Positions 27,017 to 36,501 of a stretch of 64,000 nt of DNA are shown piece by piece. The stretch's first letter is position 1. Each line of letters opens with the position of its first letter. Under the pieces are notes generated by a model, which did no database searches, was not told the origin of the DNA, and saw only the letters and a list, made by a program, of their open reading frames with translations. The DNA comes from Aquimarina rhabdastrellae (lineage in GTDB: Bacteria > Bacteroidota > Bacteroidia > Flavobacteriales > Flavobacteriaceae): NCBI GenBank assembly GCA_947387485.1, contig CANDNT010000002.1, positions 310,001-374,000 on the forward strand. The letters run 5' to 3'. The translations under genes were made by a program, and so were the position numbers.

Positions 27017-27997
27017 ATGCAAAATGTACTTATAACTGGGGCTGCGGGTTTTTTAGGATCCCACTTATGTGATAGATTTATAAAAGAAGGTTTTCGAGTA
27101 ATAGGGATGGATAACCTAATTACTGGTGATATGAAGAATATTGAACATTTATTTCCATTGCCGCAATTTGAATTTTATCATCATGATGTTACTAAGTTTG
27201 TTCATATTCCAGGTAAATTAGATTATATATTACATTTTGCCTCTCCAGCTAGTCCTATAGACTATTTAAAAATACCTATTCAAACATTAAAAGTAGGATC
27301 ATTAGGAACTCATAATTTGTTAGGTCTAGCTAAAGAAAAAAATGCTAGAATATTAATAGCTTCGACATCCGAAGTATATGGGGATCCTTTACTACATCCT
27401 CAATCCGAAGATTATTATGGTAACGTAAACACTATTGGACCTAGAGGAGTATATGATGAAGCAAAACGCTTTATGGAGGCAATTACAATGGCGTATCATC
27501 GTTTTCATGGATTAGAAACAAGGATCGTTAGAATTTTTAATACTTATGGACCCAGAATGCGTTTAAATGACGGAAGGGTTATTCCTGCTTTTATTGGACA
27601 AGCACTTAGAGGAGAAGATTTAACTGTTTTTGGTGATGGTTTGCAAACAAGATCATTTTGTTATATTGATGATCAAATAAACGGAATTTATAAATTATTA
27701 ATGAGTGAATATTCAGAACCTATTAATATTGGTAATCCTGAAGAAATTACAATAAAGAGTTTTGCTCAAGAAATAATTGAACAAACACAAAAAAAAGTAA
27801 AAATAAAATATCTTCCTTTACCAGAAGGAGATCCTATGAAAAGAAAACCCGATATTTCAAAGGCTAAAGAAATTTTAAATTGGTTACCTGAAATAGATAG
27901 AAAAAAGGGGATAGAGAAAACAATAGAGTATTTTAAAGATTTTTCTGATGAACGTTTATACCAAAGCGATCATCGTAATTTTTATGCAAATCAATAG
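27017..27997 (+). CDS. uxs: UDP-glucuronate decarboxylase (UDP-xylose synthase)
   Basis: The 326-residue SDR protein has [43 protein letters not shown] with the Tyr/Lys pair, and [17 protein letters not shown], the UXS/ArnA-like signature. It decarboxylates UDP-glucuronate to UDP-xylose and directly follows ugd. A GTG at 26972 is in frame but adds 15 non-homologous residues; ATG at 27017 (MQNVLITG) is the normal start. The 90-base gap before it is long for this locus and contains a small hairpin (26953-26966), so a separate promoter is possible. Confidence 0.93.
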   Translation: MQNVLITGAAGFLGSHLCDRFIKEGFRVIGMDNLITGDMKNIEHLFPLPQFEFYHHDVTKFVHIPGKLDYILHFASPASPIDYLKIPIQTLKVGSLGTHNLLGLAKEKNARILIASTSEVYGDPLLHPQSEDYYGNVNTIGPRGVYDEAKRFMEAITMAYHRFHGLETRIVRIFNTYGPRMRLNDGRVIPAFIGQALRGEDLTVFGDGLQTRSFCYIDDQINGIYKLLMSEYSEPINIGNPEEITIKSFAQEIIEQTQKKVKIKYLPLPEGDPMKRKPDISKAKEILNWLPEIDRKKGIEKTIEYFKDFSDERLYQSDHRNFYANQ

Positions 27998-27998
27998 A

Positions 27999-29348
27999 AT
28001 GAACAGTAAAGGAGGAATGTATACAAGATATATAACTACAATCTCATATTTAATAGATTTATTAATAATAAATTTTATAGCTTTTTTATTACCTCTAAAA
28101 TTTGAAAAACCTTGGGTGTTCTATATGTATATCACTATATTATGGATAATTATAGCATTTAAGAATAGATTTTATGAAGTTTATCGCTATACTAAAATAA
28201 TAAGAGTTGTAAATTTAATATTTACACAATTTATATTTTATTTTCTAGTATTATATGCCTTTATAGGTTTTTTTAAAGAACCAGGTGTAAGTAGGCTTAA
28301 ATTAGGAGAATATAGTTTACTAGTTTTTTTCTGGGTGACATTAATCAAAATAATAATTTACTATTTGGTAATTAGGTATAGGCATATAACTAAAATAAAT
28401 AAAAGAAAAGTTATTTTAATTGGAAAAAATAAAAAGGTAGATCAACTAATAAAAATATTTAAAATAAGGGAAGATTTTGGTTATGAATTTAAAAAACAGT
28501 TTTGTTTAGAGAGAGATACGGAGTTTCAAGATTGTTTTGATTATGTAATTAATGAAGATATAGATGAAATATATTGTTCTATATCATCTTTAACAAATTC
28601 TCAAGTCATTAAGATCATTGATTTTGCAGATAATAATTTAAAAATAGTTAAATTTTTACCTGACAATAAATATATATTTACAAAGAAATTAAAATTTGAA
28701 TATTACGATTATTTACCTATTTTATCATTAAGAGAAATACCATTAGAAGATAATATTAATGCTTTTTTAAAAAGAATTTTTGATATCATTTTTTCTCTGT
28801 TAGTAATTATTACTATTTTATCATGGCTTACACCAATATTAGCATTGATAATTAAGCTAGAATCTAAAGGTCCTGTTTTTTTTAAGCAGAAAAGAAATGG
28901 GATTAACTATAAAAAGTTTTCGTGTTATAAATTTAGATCTATGGCTAAAAATGAAGAATCAGATAAATTACAAGCAACAAAAAATGATGCTAGAGTTACC
29001 AAAGTAGGTAAATTTATAAGGAAAACAAGTATAGATGAACTACCTCAGTTTTTTAATGTTTTATTTGGGGATATGTCTGTAGTAGGACCTCGCCCCCATA
29101 TGCTTAAGCATACTGAGATTTTTGCTGAAAAAGTTAATAAATTTATGGTGCGTCATTTTGTAAAACCTGGAATTACAGGTTTAGCGCAAGTAAGTGGTTT
29201 TAGAGGAGAAATCGAAACAGATAAAGATATTGTAAATAGAGTGAAATATGATATTTTCTATGTTGAAAATTGGTCTTTACTTTTAGATTTAAAGATTATT
29301 GTACAAACAGTTTTAAATGCAGTTAAAGGTGAAGATAAGGCTTATTAG
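27999..29348 (+). CDS. Polyprenyl glycosylphosphotransferase (initiating sugar transferase), copy 1
   Basis: The 449-residue protein has four N-terminal transmembrane helices, a CoA-binding-like middle domain, a fifth membrane segment (about residue 265-290) and the C-terminal bacterial sugar transferase domain. Motifs are CYKFRSM, SIDELPQFFNVLFGDMSVVG with PRPH, and KPGITGLAQVSG. Such WbaP/WcaJ/PglC-like enzymes place the first sugar-phosphate on undecaprenyl phosphate. The start at 27999 (MNSKGGMYTRY) is one base after the uxs stop and aligns with copy 2; ATG 27948 lies inside uxs. An AAAGGAGG stretch lies just downstream of this start and could instead serve an ATG at 28018. Confidence 0.92.
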   Translation: MNSKGGMYTRYITTISYLIDLLIINFIAFLLPLKFEKPWVFYMYITILWIIIAFKNRFYEVYRYTKIIRVVNLIFTQFIFYFLVLYAFIGFFKEPGVSRLKLGEYSLLVFFWVTLIKIIIYYLVIRYRHITKINKRKVILIGKNKKVDQLIKIFKIREDFGYEFKKQFCLERDTEFQDCFDYVINEDIDEIYCSISSLTNSQVIKIIDFADNNLKIVKFLPDNKYIFTKKLKFEYYDYLPILSLREIPLEDNINAFLKRIFDIIFSLLVIITILSWLTPILALIIKLESKGPVFFKQKRNGINYKKFSCYKFRSMAKNEESDKLQATKNDARVTKVGKFIRKTSIDELPQFFNVLFGDMSVVGPRPHMLKHTEIFAEKVNKFMVRHFVKPGITGLAQVSGFRGEIETDKDIVNRVKYDIFYVENWSLLLDLKIIVQTVLNAVKGEDKAY

Positions 29349-29354
29349 GATATA

Positions 29355-30707
29355 ATGCATCACAAGAGAGGAGGATATTCATATTTAATTAGACCAATAC
29401 TGATTTGTATAGATTTGGCAATATTAATTACGTCTATTCATTATTGCCTTGAAGACAAATATGATGATGTATTATACTATTATTTAGGATTAGGATGGCT
29501 AGGTATCTCATATATTCTGGGCTTTTACAAAGTATACCGATTTACGAGTGTCTTAAAAATAGTAAGTTCGATTATTAAGCAATCGGCAATGCTTCTCTTA
29601 TTACTATATGCATTTTATGGATTTGTAAGATCAAGAAATGTGTCTGTAGTAGATACAGTACAATTTATCTCTATTGCAGTAGGAGGAATAGGTATAATTA
29701 AGATTATTTCCTTTTATGCATTAAAAAAATATAGATCTTATTTAGGCGGTAATACTAGACATGTAATCATTATAGGTAATACAACCGGAACGCAACAACT
29801 AGCAACTTTTTTTAAAGAGAGAATTGATTTAGGATATAATGTACTTAAAGTTTTTGCAGCAGGTTTACCAGATACGATAGAAGATAGTTTTTCTTTTCTT
29901 AAAGAGAATGATATAGATGAGATATATTGTGCAGTTTCAGAACTTTCAGACGAACAAATTAATGAGTATATAAAATATACAGATGAGCATTATAGCGTAC
30001 TTAAGTTTGTTCCAGATTCTGGAATGATGCTTTCTAAGCGAATAGAAGTAGATCATTATGATTATATACCTATTTTATCTATTCCGCAAGTAGCGCTAAA
30101 TAAAAATGCAAATAGATATATCAAAAGAGTCTTTGATATTGCTTTTTCTTTAATGGTTATCATTTTTATTCTTTCGTGGTTAACTCCACTAATGTATCTT
30201 TTGATTAAGTTAGAATCTAGTGGCCCATTATTCTATAAACACAAAAGAAATGGAATAAATTATAAAGAATTCGAGTGTTATAAATTTCGTTCAATGAAAA
30301 ACGAAAAACATTTAGCATTAGAACAAGTAACAAAAGAAGATGTTAGAGTAACAAAAATAGGACGTTTTATACGTAGAACTAGTATTGATGAACTCCCACA
30401 ATTTTTTAATGTACTTTTTGGAGATATGTCCGTAGTAGGACCAAGACCACATATGCTTTCTTATACAAAGGATTATGCAAAGAAGGTTGATAAGTATAAC
30501 TATATGTTTAGACATTCGGTTAAACCAGGTATTACAGGGTTAGCTCAAGTAAAAGGTTATAGAGGAGAAGTGTCACAAGATGAAGATATAATTAACAGGA
30601 TTAAATTTGATATTTTCTATATAGAGAACTGGTCAGTGTTATTAGATCTAAAAATCATCATAGAAACAGTTTTAAATATCATGAAAGGTGACGAAAATGC
30701 CTATTAA
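29355..30707 (+). CDS. Polyprenyl glycosylphosphotransferase (initiating sugar transferase), copy 2
   Basis: The 450-residue protein is co-linear with copy 1 over its full length, with the same four-helix N-terminus, middle domain and sugar transferase domain (ECYKFRSM, SIDELPQFFNVLFGDMSVVG with PRPH, KPGITGLAQVKG). Both end in a similar acidic-AY tail. All conserved catalytic residues are kept, so both copies look active. The six-base gap shows they are co-transcribed. Tandem duplication followed by divergence, perhaps to different first sugars, is the simplest reading. This is the last gene of the polysaccharide locus. Confidence 0.92.
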   Translation: MHHKRGGYSYLIRPILICIDLAILITSIHYCLEDKYDDVLYYYLGLGWLGISYILGFYKVYRFTSVLKIVSSIIKQSAMLLLLLYAFYGFVRSRNVSVVDTVQFISIAVGGIGIIKIISFYALKKYRSYLGGNTRHVIIIGNTTGTQQLATFFKERIDLGYNVLKVFAAGLPDTIEDSFSFLKENDIDEIYCAVSELSDEQINEYIKYTDEHYSVLKFVPDSGMMLSKRIEVDHYDYIPILSIPQVALNKNANRYIKRVFDIAFSLMVIIFILSWLTPLMYLLIKLESSGPLFYKHKRNGINYKEFECYKFRSMKNEKHLALEQVTKEDVRVTKIGRFIRRTSIDELPQFFNVLFGDMSVVGPRPHMLSYTKDYAKKVDKYNYMFRHSVKPGITGLAQVKGYRGEVSQDEDIINRIKFDIFYIENWSVLLDLKIIIETVLNIMKGDENAY

Positions 30708-30738
30708 ATAGATGACAAAGTAAAAAAAGAGAATTAGG

Positions 30739-30770
30739 TTGTTATTTAAAGCGGAATAAATCTATTTTTG
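30739..30770 (+). promoter_or_regulatory. Bacteroidota -33/-7 promoter for purD
   Basis: A TTG at 30739-30741 is separated by 21 bases from TATTTTTG at 30763-30770, matching the TTG-N19-21-TAnnTTTG consensus. It lies 38 bases before the purD start and separates purD from the polysaccharide locus. Confidence 0.7.
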
Positions 30771-30808
30771 AAACACAAAATAAAAGCAACATAACACCAA
30801 TTTTTACA

Positions 30809-32080
30809 ATGAAGATTTTAATACTAGGATCTGGAGGTAGAGAGCATACTTTTGCTTATAAAATTGCACAGAGTCCACTTACTTCAAAACTTTTTATTGC
30901 TCCGGGTAATGCAGGAACTGCTCAACTAGGAACAAATATTGAAATTTCAGTTACAGATTTCGAAGCAATCAAAGATATTGTTCTTCAAGAACAAATAGAA
31001 ATGATAGTCGTAGGACCAGAAGATCCATTAGTTAGAGGAATTTATGACTTTTTTAAATCAGATGAAGCGCTTAAAGATATTATTGTCATAGGACCATCAA
31101 AAGAAGGAGCACAATTAGAAGGAAGTAAAGAATATGCTAAAGAATTTATGGAAAGACATCAAATTCCTACAGCAGCATATCAAAGCTTTACTTCTGATAC
31201 AGTCGAAGACGGAAAACTATTTTTAGAAAGTCTCAAAGCTCCTTATGTTTTAAAAGCAGATGGATTGGCTGCAGGAAAAGGTGTTTTAATTCTTAATGAC
31301 ATAGAAGAGGCAAAAACGGAGCTAGAAAATATGCTAACCAAACAAAAATTTGGTAAAGCCAGTGAAAAAGTAGTAATAGAAGAGTTTCTTGACGGAATCG
31401 AATTGAGTGTTTTTGTAGTAACAGATGGTAAAAACTATAAAATACTACCTACAGCAAAAGATTATAAGCGTATAGGAGAAGGAGATACAGGGCTTAATAC
31501 TGGAGGTATGGGCGCTATTTCACCAGTACCATTTGCTGATAAAGAATTCTTGAATAAAATAGAAGAGCGTATTGTAAAACCTACAGTAAAAGGATTACAA
31601 GAAGAAAATATACCGTACAAAGGATTCATTTTTATAGGACTTATTAAAGTAGGAGATGATCCTAAGGTGATAGAATACAATGTACGTATGGGAGATCCGG
31701 AAACCGAAGTAGTATTACCTAGGATACAAACTGATTTAGTACATATCTTTAAACACATAGATAAAGAAACATTAGAACAGATTACTTTAGAAATTGATGA
31801 TAGAACTGCAACAACTGTAATGACAGTGTCTGGGGGGTATCCAGAAGCTTATGAAAAAGGTAAAGTAATAACAGGTTTAGAAACTATAGAAGAATCAATT
31901 GTTTTTCACGCAGGTACAAAGCAAGATGAGAATGCAGTAATTACTAATGGAGGAAGAGTAATTGCAATAACCTCTTTAGATGAAGATTATAAAAAGGCAC
32001 TAAAAAAATCTTATCAAAATATAGAAAAACTACATTTTGATAAGATGTATTATAGAAAAGATCTTGGATTTGATCTTTAA
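30809..32080 (+). CDS. purD: Phosphoribosylamine-glycine ligase PurD
   Basis: The 423-residue ATP-grasp enzyme has GSGGREHTFAYKI, VGPEDPLVRGI, LKADGLAAGKGV, LNTGGMGAISPVP and NVRMGDPETEVVLPRI, the complete PurD motif set. It joins 5-phosphoribosylamine and glycine in the second step of purine synthesis in the cytoplasm. It is expressed from its own promoter and is convergent with a small membrane-protein gene four bases away. Length is typical of the family. Confidence 0.96.
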   Translation: MKILILGSGGREHTFAYKIAQSPLTSKLFIAPGNAGTAQLGTNIEISVTDFEAIKDIVLQEQIEMIVVGPEDPLVRGIYDFFKSDEALKDIIVIGPSKEGAQLEGSKEYAKEFMERHQIPTAAYQSFTSDTVEDGKLFLESLKAPYVLKADGLAAGKGVLILNDIEEAKTELENMLTKQKFGKASEKVVIEEFLDGIELSVFVVTDGKNYKILPTAKDYKRIGEGDTGLNTGGMGAISPVPFADKEFLNKIEERIVKPTVKGLQEENIPYKGFIFIGLIKVGDDPKVIEYNVRMGDPETEVVLPRIQTDLVHIFKHIDKETLEQITLEIDDRTATTVMTVSGGYPEAYEKGKVITGLETIEESIVFHAGTKQDENAVITNGGRVIAITSLDEDYKKALKKSYQNIEKLHFDKMYYRKDLGFDL

Positions 32081-32084
32081 GATT

Positions 32085-32315
32085 TTATCCTAAAAATGAG
32101 TGGGCAGTTGGATCTCTGTCCTCTTCATTATTATCATTAAAAGCTTTAAGTTGTTTCATCCAGTAGATAAAAGCAACAAAACCAATTAACATAAAAAACC
32201 AATTCATAATATTGGCAGCAGTCCAATTCTCTAATTCTAATGCTCTAAAAAAGTGCATAGGTGCAAATATGACATCTTCAAAAAGCGATTGAATCGATTG
32301 AAAAAATTCTAACAT
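32085..32315 (-). CDS. Small conserved flavobacterial membrane protein (DUF6341-like)
   Basis: The 76-residue protein has a FFQSIQSLFEDVIFAPMHFF amphipathic N-terminus, the conserved LENWTAANIMNWFFMLIG, one transmembrane helix leading to YWMKQLKAFN, and a tail ending in TAHSFLG. I recognise it as a conserved Flavobacteriaceae family often found beside purD; the DUF6341 label is from memory. Function is unknown. A start at 32333 would add six residues; 32315 (MLEFFQS) is preferred by resemblance to relatives. It is divergent from the next gene across about 100 bases. Confidence 0.7.
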   Translation of the reverse strand: MLEFFQSIQSLFEDVIFAPMHFFRALELENWTAANIMNWFFMLIGFVAFIYWMKQLKAFNDNNEEDRDPTAHSFLG

Positions 32316-32416
32316 GATTTTAATAAGTTTCAAGTATAAAAAATATTTATACTTTGGTTAAATTCGCATTTTATGTGTAAAACACACATGACTTAGCAAA
32401 AATATAAAAAACAATA

Positions 32417-33346
32417 ATGTTATCAAGTTTTTTTAGCAAATCAAAACCTATAAACTTTACAATTGTAAGTATCTATATCTTGTTGATGTATGTTATAGTA
32501 CATTTAAATATTGGAATTTCATTTACATTAACAGCAATACTAAATTTAATTTTAGGTATGGTAATCTTATGGTTTACCATGGTTATCGTTAATAAATTGG
32601 CTAAATCTAATGAGTTAATAGGTAAAAGTACTTATGTAATGCTTCTATTTACATCCTATACCTTTTTGATTTATGATGTAGTAGCATACCCAGTTGTATT
32701 AGGGGTAAATTTCTTAATAGTTGCTGCAATGCACAATATATTTGCTTTAAAAAAACAAACAGCAGTTAAACAAAGAATACTTAATGCATCACTATGTATT
32801 GGCTTAGCTACTATAATAGATTTTTGGAGTATTATATTCATACTACCATTGTATATAGGAATGGTAATTTTTATAGCACCTAATTATCGCAATGTATTAA
32901 TACCTATTATAGGGTTTTTAGCGGTATATGTATTAACAACTTGTGTGACCCTACAAGGATCAAGTGAATTTTTCACGATACAAAGATGGTATCAAGATTA
33001 TTCTTTAAAGAATACACTATTTTTTACAGCAAATAATTTTTGGATAACAATAGTTATGATGATTTCTATAGTGTTATTTTTAATTGCATTTATGATAAAA
33101 TATAATAGAAGCTCTACAAAAATAAAACCATCAATGGTGATGTTGGTGATTTATTTGATGATAGCATGTATAATACCTTTTATATCAAATCAAAAAACAA
33201 GTATACAGTTCATTTTTTTAATTCCACCCTTAGCTATAATGGGAGCGAGTTTCTTTGAATTTAAAATAAAAAAAATAATAAAAGAAGTTGGTTTATGGTT
33301 ATTCCTAATAACACCCATACTGTTGCAAATACTCAAAATTCTTTAA
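32417..33346 (+). CDS. Conserved flavobacterial polytopic membrane protein (DUF6427-like)
   Basis: The 309-residue protein begins MLSSFFSKSKPINFTIVSIY and has about nine to ten hydrophobic helices with short loops and no recognisable catalytic motif. It resembles a conserved Bacteroidota membrane family that I tentatively call DUF6427, usually found near purD and the small divergent gene, as here. Function is unknown. The start is well placed at the first hydrophobic stretch, and no signal peptide is separable from the first helix. Confidence 0.65.
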   Translation: MLSSFFSKSKPINFTIVSIYILLMYVIVHLNIGISFTLTAILNLILGMVILWFTMVIVNKLAKSNELIGKSTYVMLLFTSYTFLIYDVVAYPVVLGVNFLIVAAMHNIFALKKQTAVKQRILNASLCIGLATIIDFWSIIFILPLYIGMVIFIAPNYRNVLIPIIGFLAVYVLTTCVTLQGSSEFFTIQRWYQDYSLKNTLFFTANNFWITIVMMISIVLFLIAFMIKYNRSSTKIKPSMVMLVIYLMIACIIPFISNQKTSIQFIFLIPPLAIMGASFFEFKIKKIIKEVGLWLFLITPILLQILKIL

Positions 33347-33396
33347 GACTAGAGGTATTCTAATAAAATAAAAACAAGCCTATAAATAAAATATAA

Positions 33397-33404
33397 TACC
33401 TTTG
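33397..33404 (+). promoter_or_regulatory. -7 promoter element upstream of the DUF4254 gene
   Basis: TACCTTTG matches TAnnTTTG and lies 71 bases before the DUF4254 start, in a gap of 129 bases. No -33 TTG at the usual distance is seen. Confidence 0.5.
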
Positions 33405-33475
33405 TACCAGTTATTCTTTATTATTAAAGGATAATAAAGGATTACCTTATAAAATTTTAGATAAAGAATTAAATT

Positions 33476-34084
33476 ATGTTTTCAGAAAAAGCCAATGCTA
33501 TTTTTCAAGACGTTATAAAAACGTATAAAATACTTAATACTGTTGACCAACCTTTTACAAACAAATATGATAAGCAAGAAGATGTTCTAGCACATTTATT
33601 ATATAGAAAATGTTGGATAGATACTGTACAATGGGCTTATGAAGATATCATTAGAGATCCAGAAATTGATCCTGTTGCAGCATTAACACTTAAAAGAAAG
33701 ATAGATGCTTCAAACCAAGATCGTACAGATACAGTAGAGTATATAGATAGTTATTTTTTAGATAAATACAAAGAAATAACACCAAAAGAAAATGCTACTA
33801 TTAACTCAGAAAGTCCAGCCTGGGCTATTGATAGATTATCGATATTAGCACTTAAAATTTACCATATGGATGTTGAGGTAAATAGAGAAGATGCTACAGC
33901 AGAACATAAAGCTGCATGTAAGAAAAAACTAGATGTATTATTAGAACAACGTGTAGATCTTTCTACTGCAATAGATACATTACTTGCCGATATAGAAAAC
34001 GGAGATAAATACATGAAAGTGTATAAGCAAATGAAAATGTATAATGATGATGAGCTAAATCCTGTATTAAGAGGTAAGAAATAA
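33476..34084 (+). CDS. DUF4254 domain-containing protein
   Basis: The 202-residue soluble, helix-rich protein has LLYRKCWIDTVQWAYEDIIRDP, RKIDASNQDRTD, and a NRLSILALKIYHM-like segment, which match DUF4254, a Bacteroidota-restricted family of unknown function. It has no signal peptide or catalytic motif I can name. Members typically sit directly upstream of a glycosyltransferase family 9 gene, as here (34221), suggesting a role in the same envelope-glycan process; that is inference. Confidence 0.85.
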   Translation: MFSEKANAIFQDVIKTYKILNTVDQPFTNKYDKQEDVLAHLLYRKCWIDTVQWAYEDIIRDPEIDPVAALTLKRKIDASNQDRTDTVEYIDSYFLDKYKEITPKENATINSESPAWAIDRLSILALKIYHMDVEVNREDATAEHKAACKKKLDVLLEQRVDLSTAIDTLLADIENGDKYMKVYKQMKMYNDDELNPVLRGKK

Positions 34085-34110
34085 TAAAAAAATAGCTTAA
34101 AAGTATTAGA

Positions 34111-34148
34111 AAAATGATATTCAGAGTAAATTTGGATATCATTTTTTA
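34111..34148 (+). terminator. Putative terminator after the DUF4254 gene
   Basis: An AAAATGATAT-type arm pairs with ATATCATTTT around a loop of about 13 bases, and a T-run follows. It is AT-rich and therefore weaker than the other terminators in the window. Confidence 0.5.
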
Positions 34149-34155
34149 TTGAACC

Positions 34156-34192
34156 CATTTAAGTTTTTAGCTAACTAAAAAGAATTTAAATG
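34156..34192 (+). repeat. Long imperfect hairpin upstream of the GT9 gene
   Basis: CATTTAA and TTTTTAG arms pair with CTAAAAA and TTAAATG around a four-base loop, with a small internal bulge. There is no downstream T-run, so this is not a classical terminator. It ends 28 bases before a GTG start codon and could affect translation or RNA stability. Confidence 0.45.
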
Positions 34193-34220
34193 AGTTCGTT
34201 GATATCAAAATAGAAAGAAA

Positions 34221-35261
34221 GTGAAGTCCAAAGAAGTTAAACATATTCTTGTTATTCGCCTCTCAGCTATGGGAGATGTAGCTATGACAGTACCTGTGTT
34301 AAGAGTGTTTAGAGCAGAGTATCCAGAAGTAAAATTAACTGTGCTTACGCGAAAGTTTTTTGCACCTATGTTTGCAGATATAGATAACTTAGAAATATAC
34401 GAAGCAGATGTAAAAGGAAAACACAAAGGGGCTGTTGGCTTATATCGATTGTCAAAAGAATTAAGACAATTAGGAATCGATGCTGTAGCAGATTTGCATA
34501 ATGTATTGCGATCAAAAGTGTTAAAATCATTTTTTACTATTAACAATATTCCAGTTGTTCAAATAGATAAAGGAAGAGAAGAAAAAAAAGCATTAACAAG
34601 AAAAAGCAACAAAATATTTAAGCAATTAAAAACATCTCATCAACGATATGCAGATGTGTTTAAAACATTAGGGTTTCCGTTAGATTTATCCACAGCAATT
34701 TTTCCTCCCAAAAAACGACTTATACCAGAAATTTATAACATTACAAATGGGACTTCTAAAAAATGGTTAGGAATAGCTCCTTTTGCACAATACGAGGGGA
34801 AAACATATCCACTTGAGTTGATAAAAGAAGTGATCGCCAAACTAGATCAAACTAACCAATATGAAATATTGCTTTTTGGAGGAGGAGAAAAAGAAATCAC
34901 AATATTTAAAACCTTAGAAAAAAGCTATAATAATGTTATAAATATAGCAGGAAAACTGAGTTTTGATCAAGAACTGATTTTAATTTCAAATTTAGACGGA
35001 ATGCTATCTATGGATAGTGGTAATGCACATCTAGCAGCAATGTATGGTATCAAAACAATTACTATATGGGGAGTAACGCATCCGTATGCAGGTTTTATGC
35101 CATTTAAACAACCAGATGATTATGCTATTTTACCAGATATGAAGCAATATAATTTGATACCAACTTCTGTTTATGGAAATAAATTTCCAGAAGGATATGA
35201 AAAAGTAATGTATAGTATATTACCAGATACGGTTATAGAGAAGATTAAAAATGTAATTTAA
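34221..35261 (+). CDS. Glycosyltransferase family 9 (heptosyltransferase-like) protein
   Basis: The 346-residue GT-B protein has HILVIRLSAMGDVAMTVPVL at the N-terminus and the C-terminal donor-site segment MSMDSGNAHLAAMYGIKTIT followed by IWGVTHPYAGF, typical of ADP-heptose:LPS heptosyltransferases (GT9). It acts in the cytoplasm on lipid A-core. The start codon is GTG at 34221; no earlier ATG keeps the family N-terminus. It follows DUF4254 after 136 bases containing two hairpins, and ends before a strong terminator. Heptose as the actual donor is not proven for flavobacteria. Confidence 0.88.
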   Translation: MKSKEVKHILVIRLSAMGDVAMTVPVLRVFRAEYPEVKLTVLTRKFFAPMFADIDNLEIYEADVKGKHKGAVGLYRLSKELRQLGIDAVADLHNVLRSKVLKSFFTINNIPVVQIDKGREEKKALTRKSNKIFKQLKTSHQRYADVFKTLGFPLDLSTAIFPPKKRLIPEIYNITNGTSKKWLGIAPFAQYEGKTYPLELIKEVIAKLDQTNQYEILLFGGGEKEITIFKTLEKSYNNVINIAGKLSFDQELILISNLDGMLSMDSGNAHLAAMYGIKTITIWGVTHPYAGFMPFKQPDDYAILPDMKQYNLIPTSVYGNKFPEGYEKVMYSILPDTVIEKIKNVI

Positions 35262-35266
35262 AATAT

Positions 35267-35292
35267 AAAAAGAGGCTCTAGAGCCTCTTTTT
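35267..35292. terminator. Strong bidirectional terminator
   Basis: A perfect palindrome with arms AAAAAGAGGCTCT / AGAGCCTCTTTTT and no intervening loop bases lies between the convergent GT9 and reductase genes, with A- and T-runs at its ends. Confidence 0.88.
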
Positions 35293-35311
35293 AGTATACT
35301 ATGATTAGTGT

Positions 35312-36364
35312 TTAAACATCGTCAAAATCAATTTTTAAGGTTGAAGTAGTAGGATGAGCAACACAAGCTAAAACCAACCCTTCTTCAACTTCACTATCAG
35401 TAAGAATACTGTTCTCAGGCATCACAGCTTTTCCTTCTGTGATACGACACATACAAGAACTACATACTCCTCCTTGACAAGAATATGGAGCATCGATATC
35501 TTCACCTAATGCAGCATCTAAGATATTCGACTTTTGATCCATTACAAAAGTAAATTCTTCATCATCAACTAAGATAGTTATATTAGTTTTTCCATCAAGA
35601 TCAACCTCTAGTGAAGAAGTATCTACAGAACTTGTAAATAATTCATAACGAATAGTATCCTTTGCAATTCCGTTTTCTGATAAAATATCAGTAACAAGAT
35701 GAATCATAGATTCAGGACCACACAGATAAAATGAATCAAAATTAAAATCTTTGTATTTGTTTTTGATTACATAGTTAATAGTCGGTTTTTCTATGCGTCC
35801 AAAATGAGCATTATCTTCTTGTGTACGACTATATACATATTCTACAAAAAAACGATCGGCATAAGTTTCTTTTAAAGAATTGATTTCATTTAAGAAAATA
35901 GTTTCTTCTGGAGATTTATTTCCATAAACCAAAACAAATTTACTTTGTGTTTCTTCTTGTAAAACAGCTTTGATCATACTTAGAATAGGAGTAATACCAC
36001 TACCAGCTGCAAATGCACCGTAAGCCTTTGTTTGATCAGTTTGAGGTTTTAAAACAAAATTTCCTTCAGGGATATGTACCTCTATATCATCACCGATACT
36101 TAAAACGTTATTTGCATAAGTAGAAAATACTCCGTTTTCAATTTCCTTTACCGCAACTTTTAATGTATCACTTTTAGGCGAAGAACATATAGAATATGCG
36201 CGTCTCACTTCATTACCATTAATTTGAGCTTTAAGTGTTACATATTGTCCAGCAACAAAAGCATATAAGTCTTTTAATGTAGAAGGAACATCAAATTCTA
36301 TAGAAACAGCTTTAGAAGTCTCTTTTACAATGTTTTTTATACGTAGTAGATTAAAATCTGACAT
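35312..36364 (-). CDS. Ferredoxin/flavodoxin reductase with C-terminal 2Fe-2S domain (PaaE-like)
   Basis: The 350-residue protein has an FAD-binding FNR domain (about 1-105, with RRAYSICSSP), an NAD(P)-binding domain (GSGITPILSMI and YLCGPESMI) and a plant-type 2Fe-2S domain (about 265-350) with the C-x4-C-x2-C cluster CQGGVCSSC and the last ligand in LACVAHP. All four cluster cysteines are present. It passes electrons from NAD(P)H via FAD to the iron-sulfur centre for a partner oxygenase or reductase. No phenylacetate-oxygenase genes are nearby, so the partner is unknown. Confidence 0.9.
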   Translation of the reverse strand: MSDFNLLRIKNIVKETSKAVSIEFDVPSTLKDLYAFVAGQYVTLKAQINGNEVRRAYSICSSPKSDTLKVAVKEIENGVFSTYANNVLSIGDDIEVHIPEGNFVLKPQTDQTKAYGAFAAGSGITPILSMIKAVLQEETQSKFVLVYGNKSPEETIFLNEINSLKETYADRFFVEYVYSRTQEDNAHFGRIEKPTINYVIKNKYKDFNFDSFYLCGPESMIHLVTDILSENGIAKDTIRYELFTSSVDTSSLEVDLDGKTNITILVDDEEFTFVMDQKSNILDAALGEDIDAPYSCQGGVCSSCMCRITEGKAVMPENSILTDSEVEEGLVLACVAHPTTSTLKIDFDDV

Positions 36365-36378
36365 GTCTATTTTTTTGG

Positions 36379-36386
36379 CAAAAATA
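36379..36386 (-). promoter_or_regulatory. -7 promoter element for the 2Fe-2S reductase
   Basis: On the minus strand this reads TATTTTTG, matching TAnnTTTG, and ends 15 bases before the start codon. A -33 box is not clear. Confidence 0.5.
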
Positions 36387-36501
36387 AGGAATGCAAAAAG
36401 GCTACATATATTTTTTTTGAAAAAATAACATATAGTGTTTTTTACTAATTAAGATTTATATATAAACTATATATAATATATTAAAAATATAAAAAAATTC
36501 A

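Noticed and set aside
30318..30515. Minus-strand frame inside the second sugar transferase
   Set aside because: Covers conserved catalytic motifs of the sense gene; no independent evidence.
671..30707. A defence island or secondary-metabolite cluster
   Set aside because: The genes are explained by surface-polysaccharide precursor supply, assembly and decoration; no nuclease, polyketide or peptide synthetase domains were seen.
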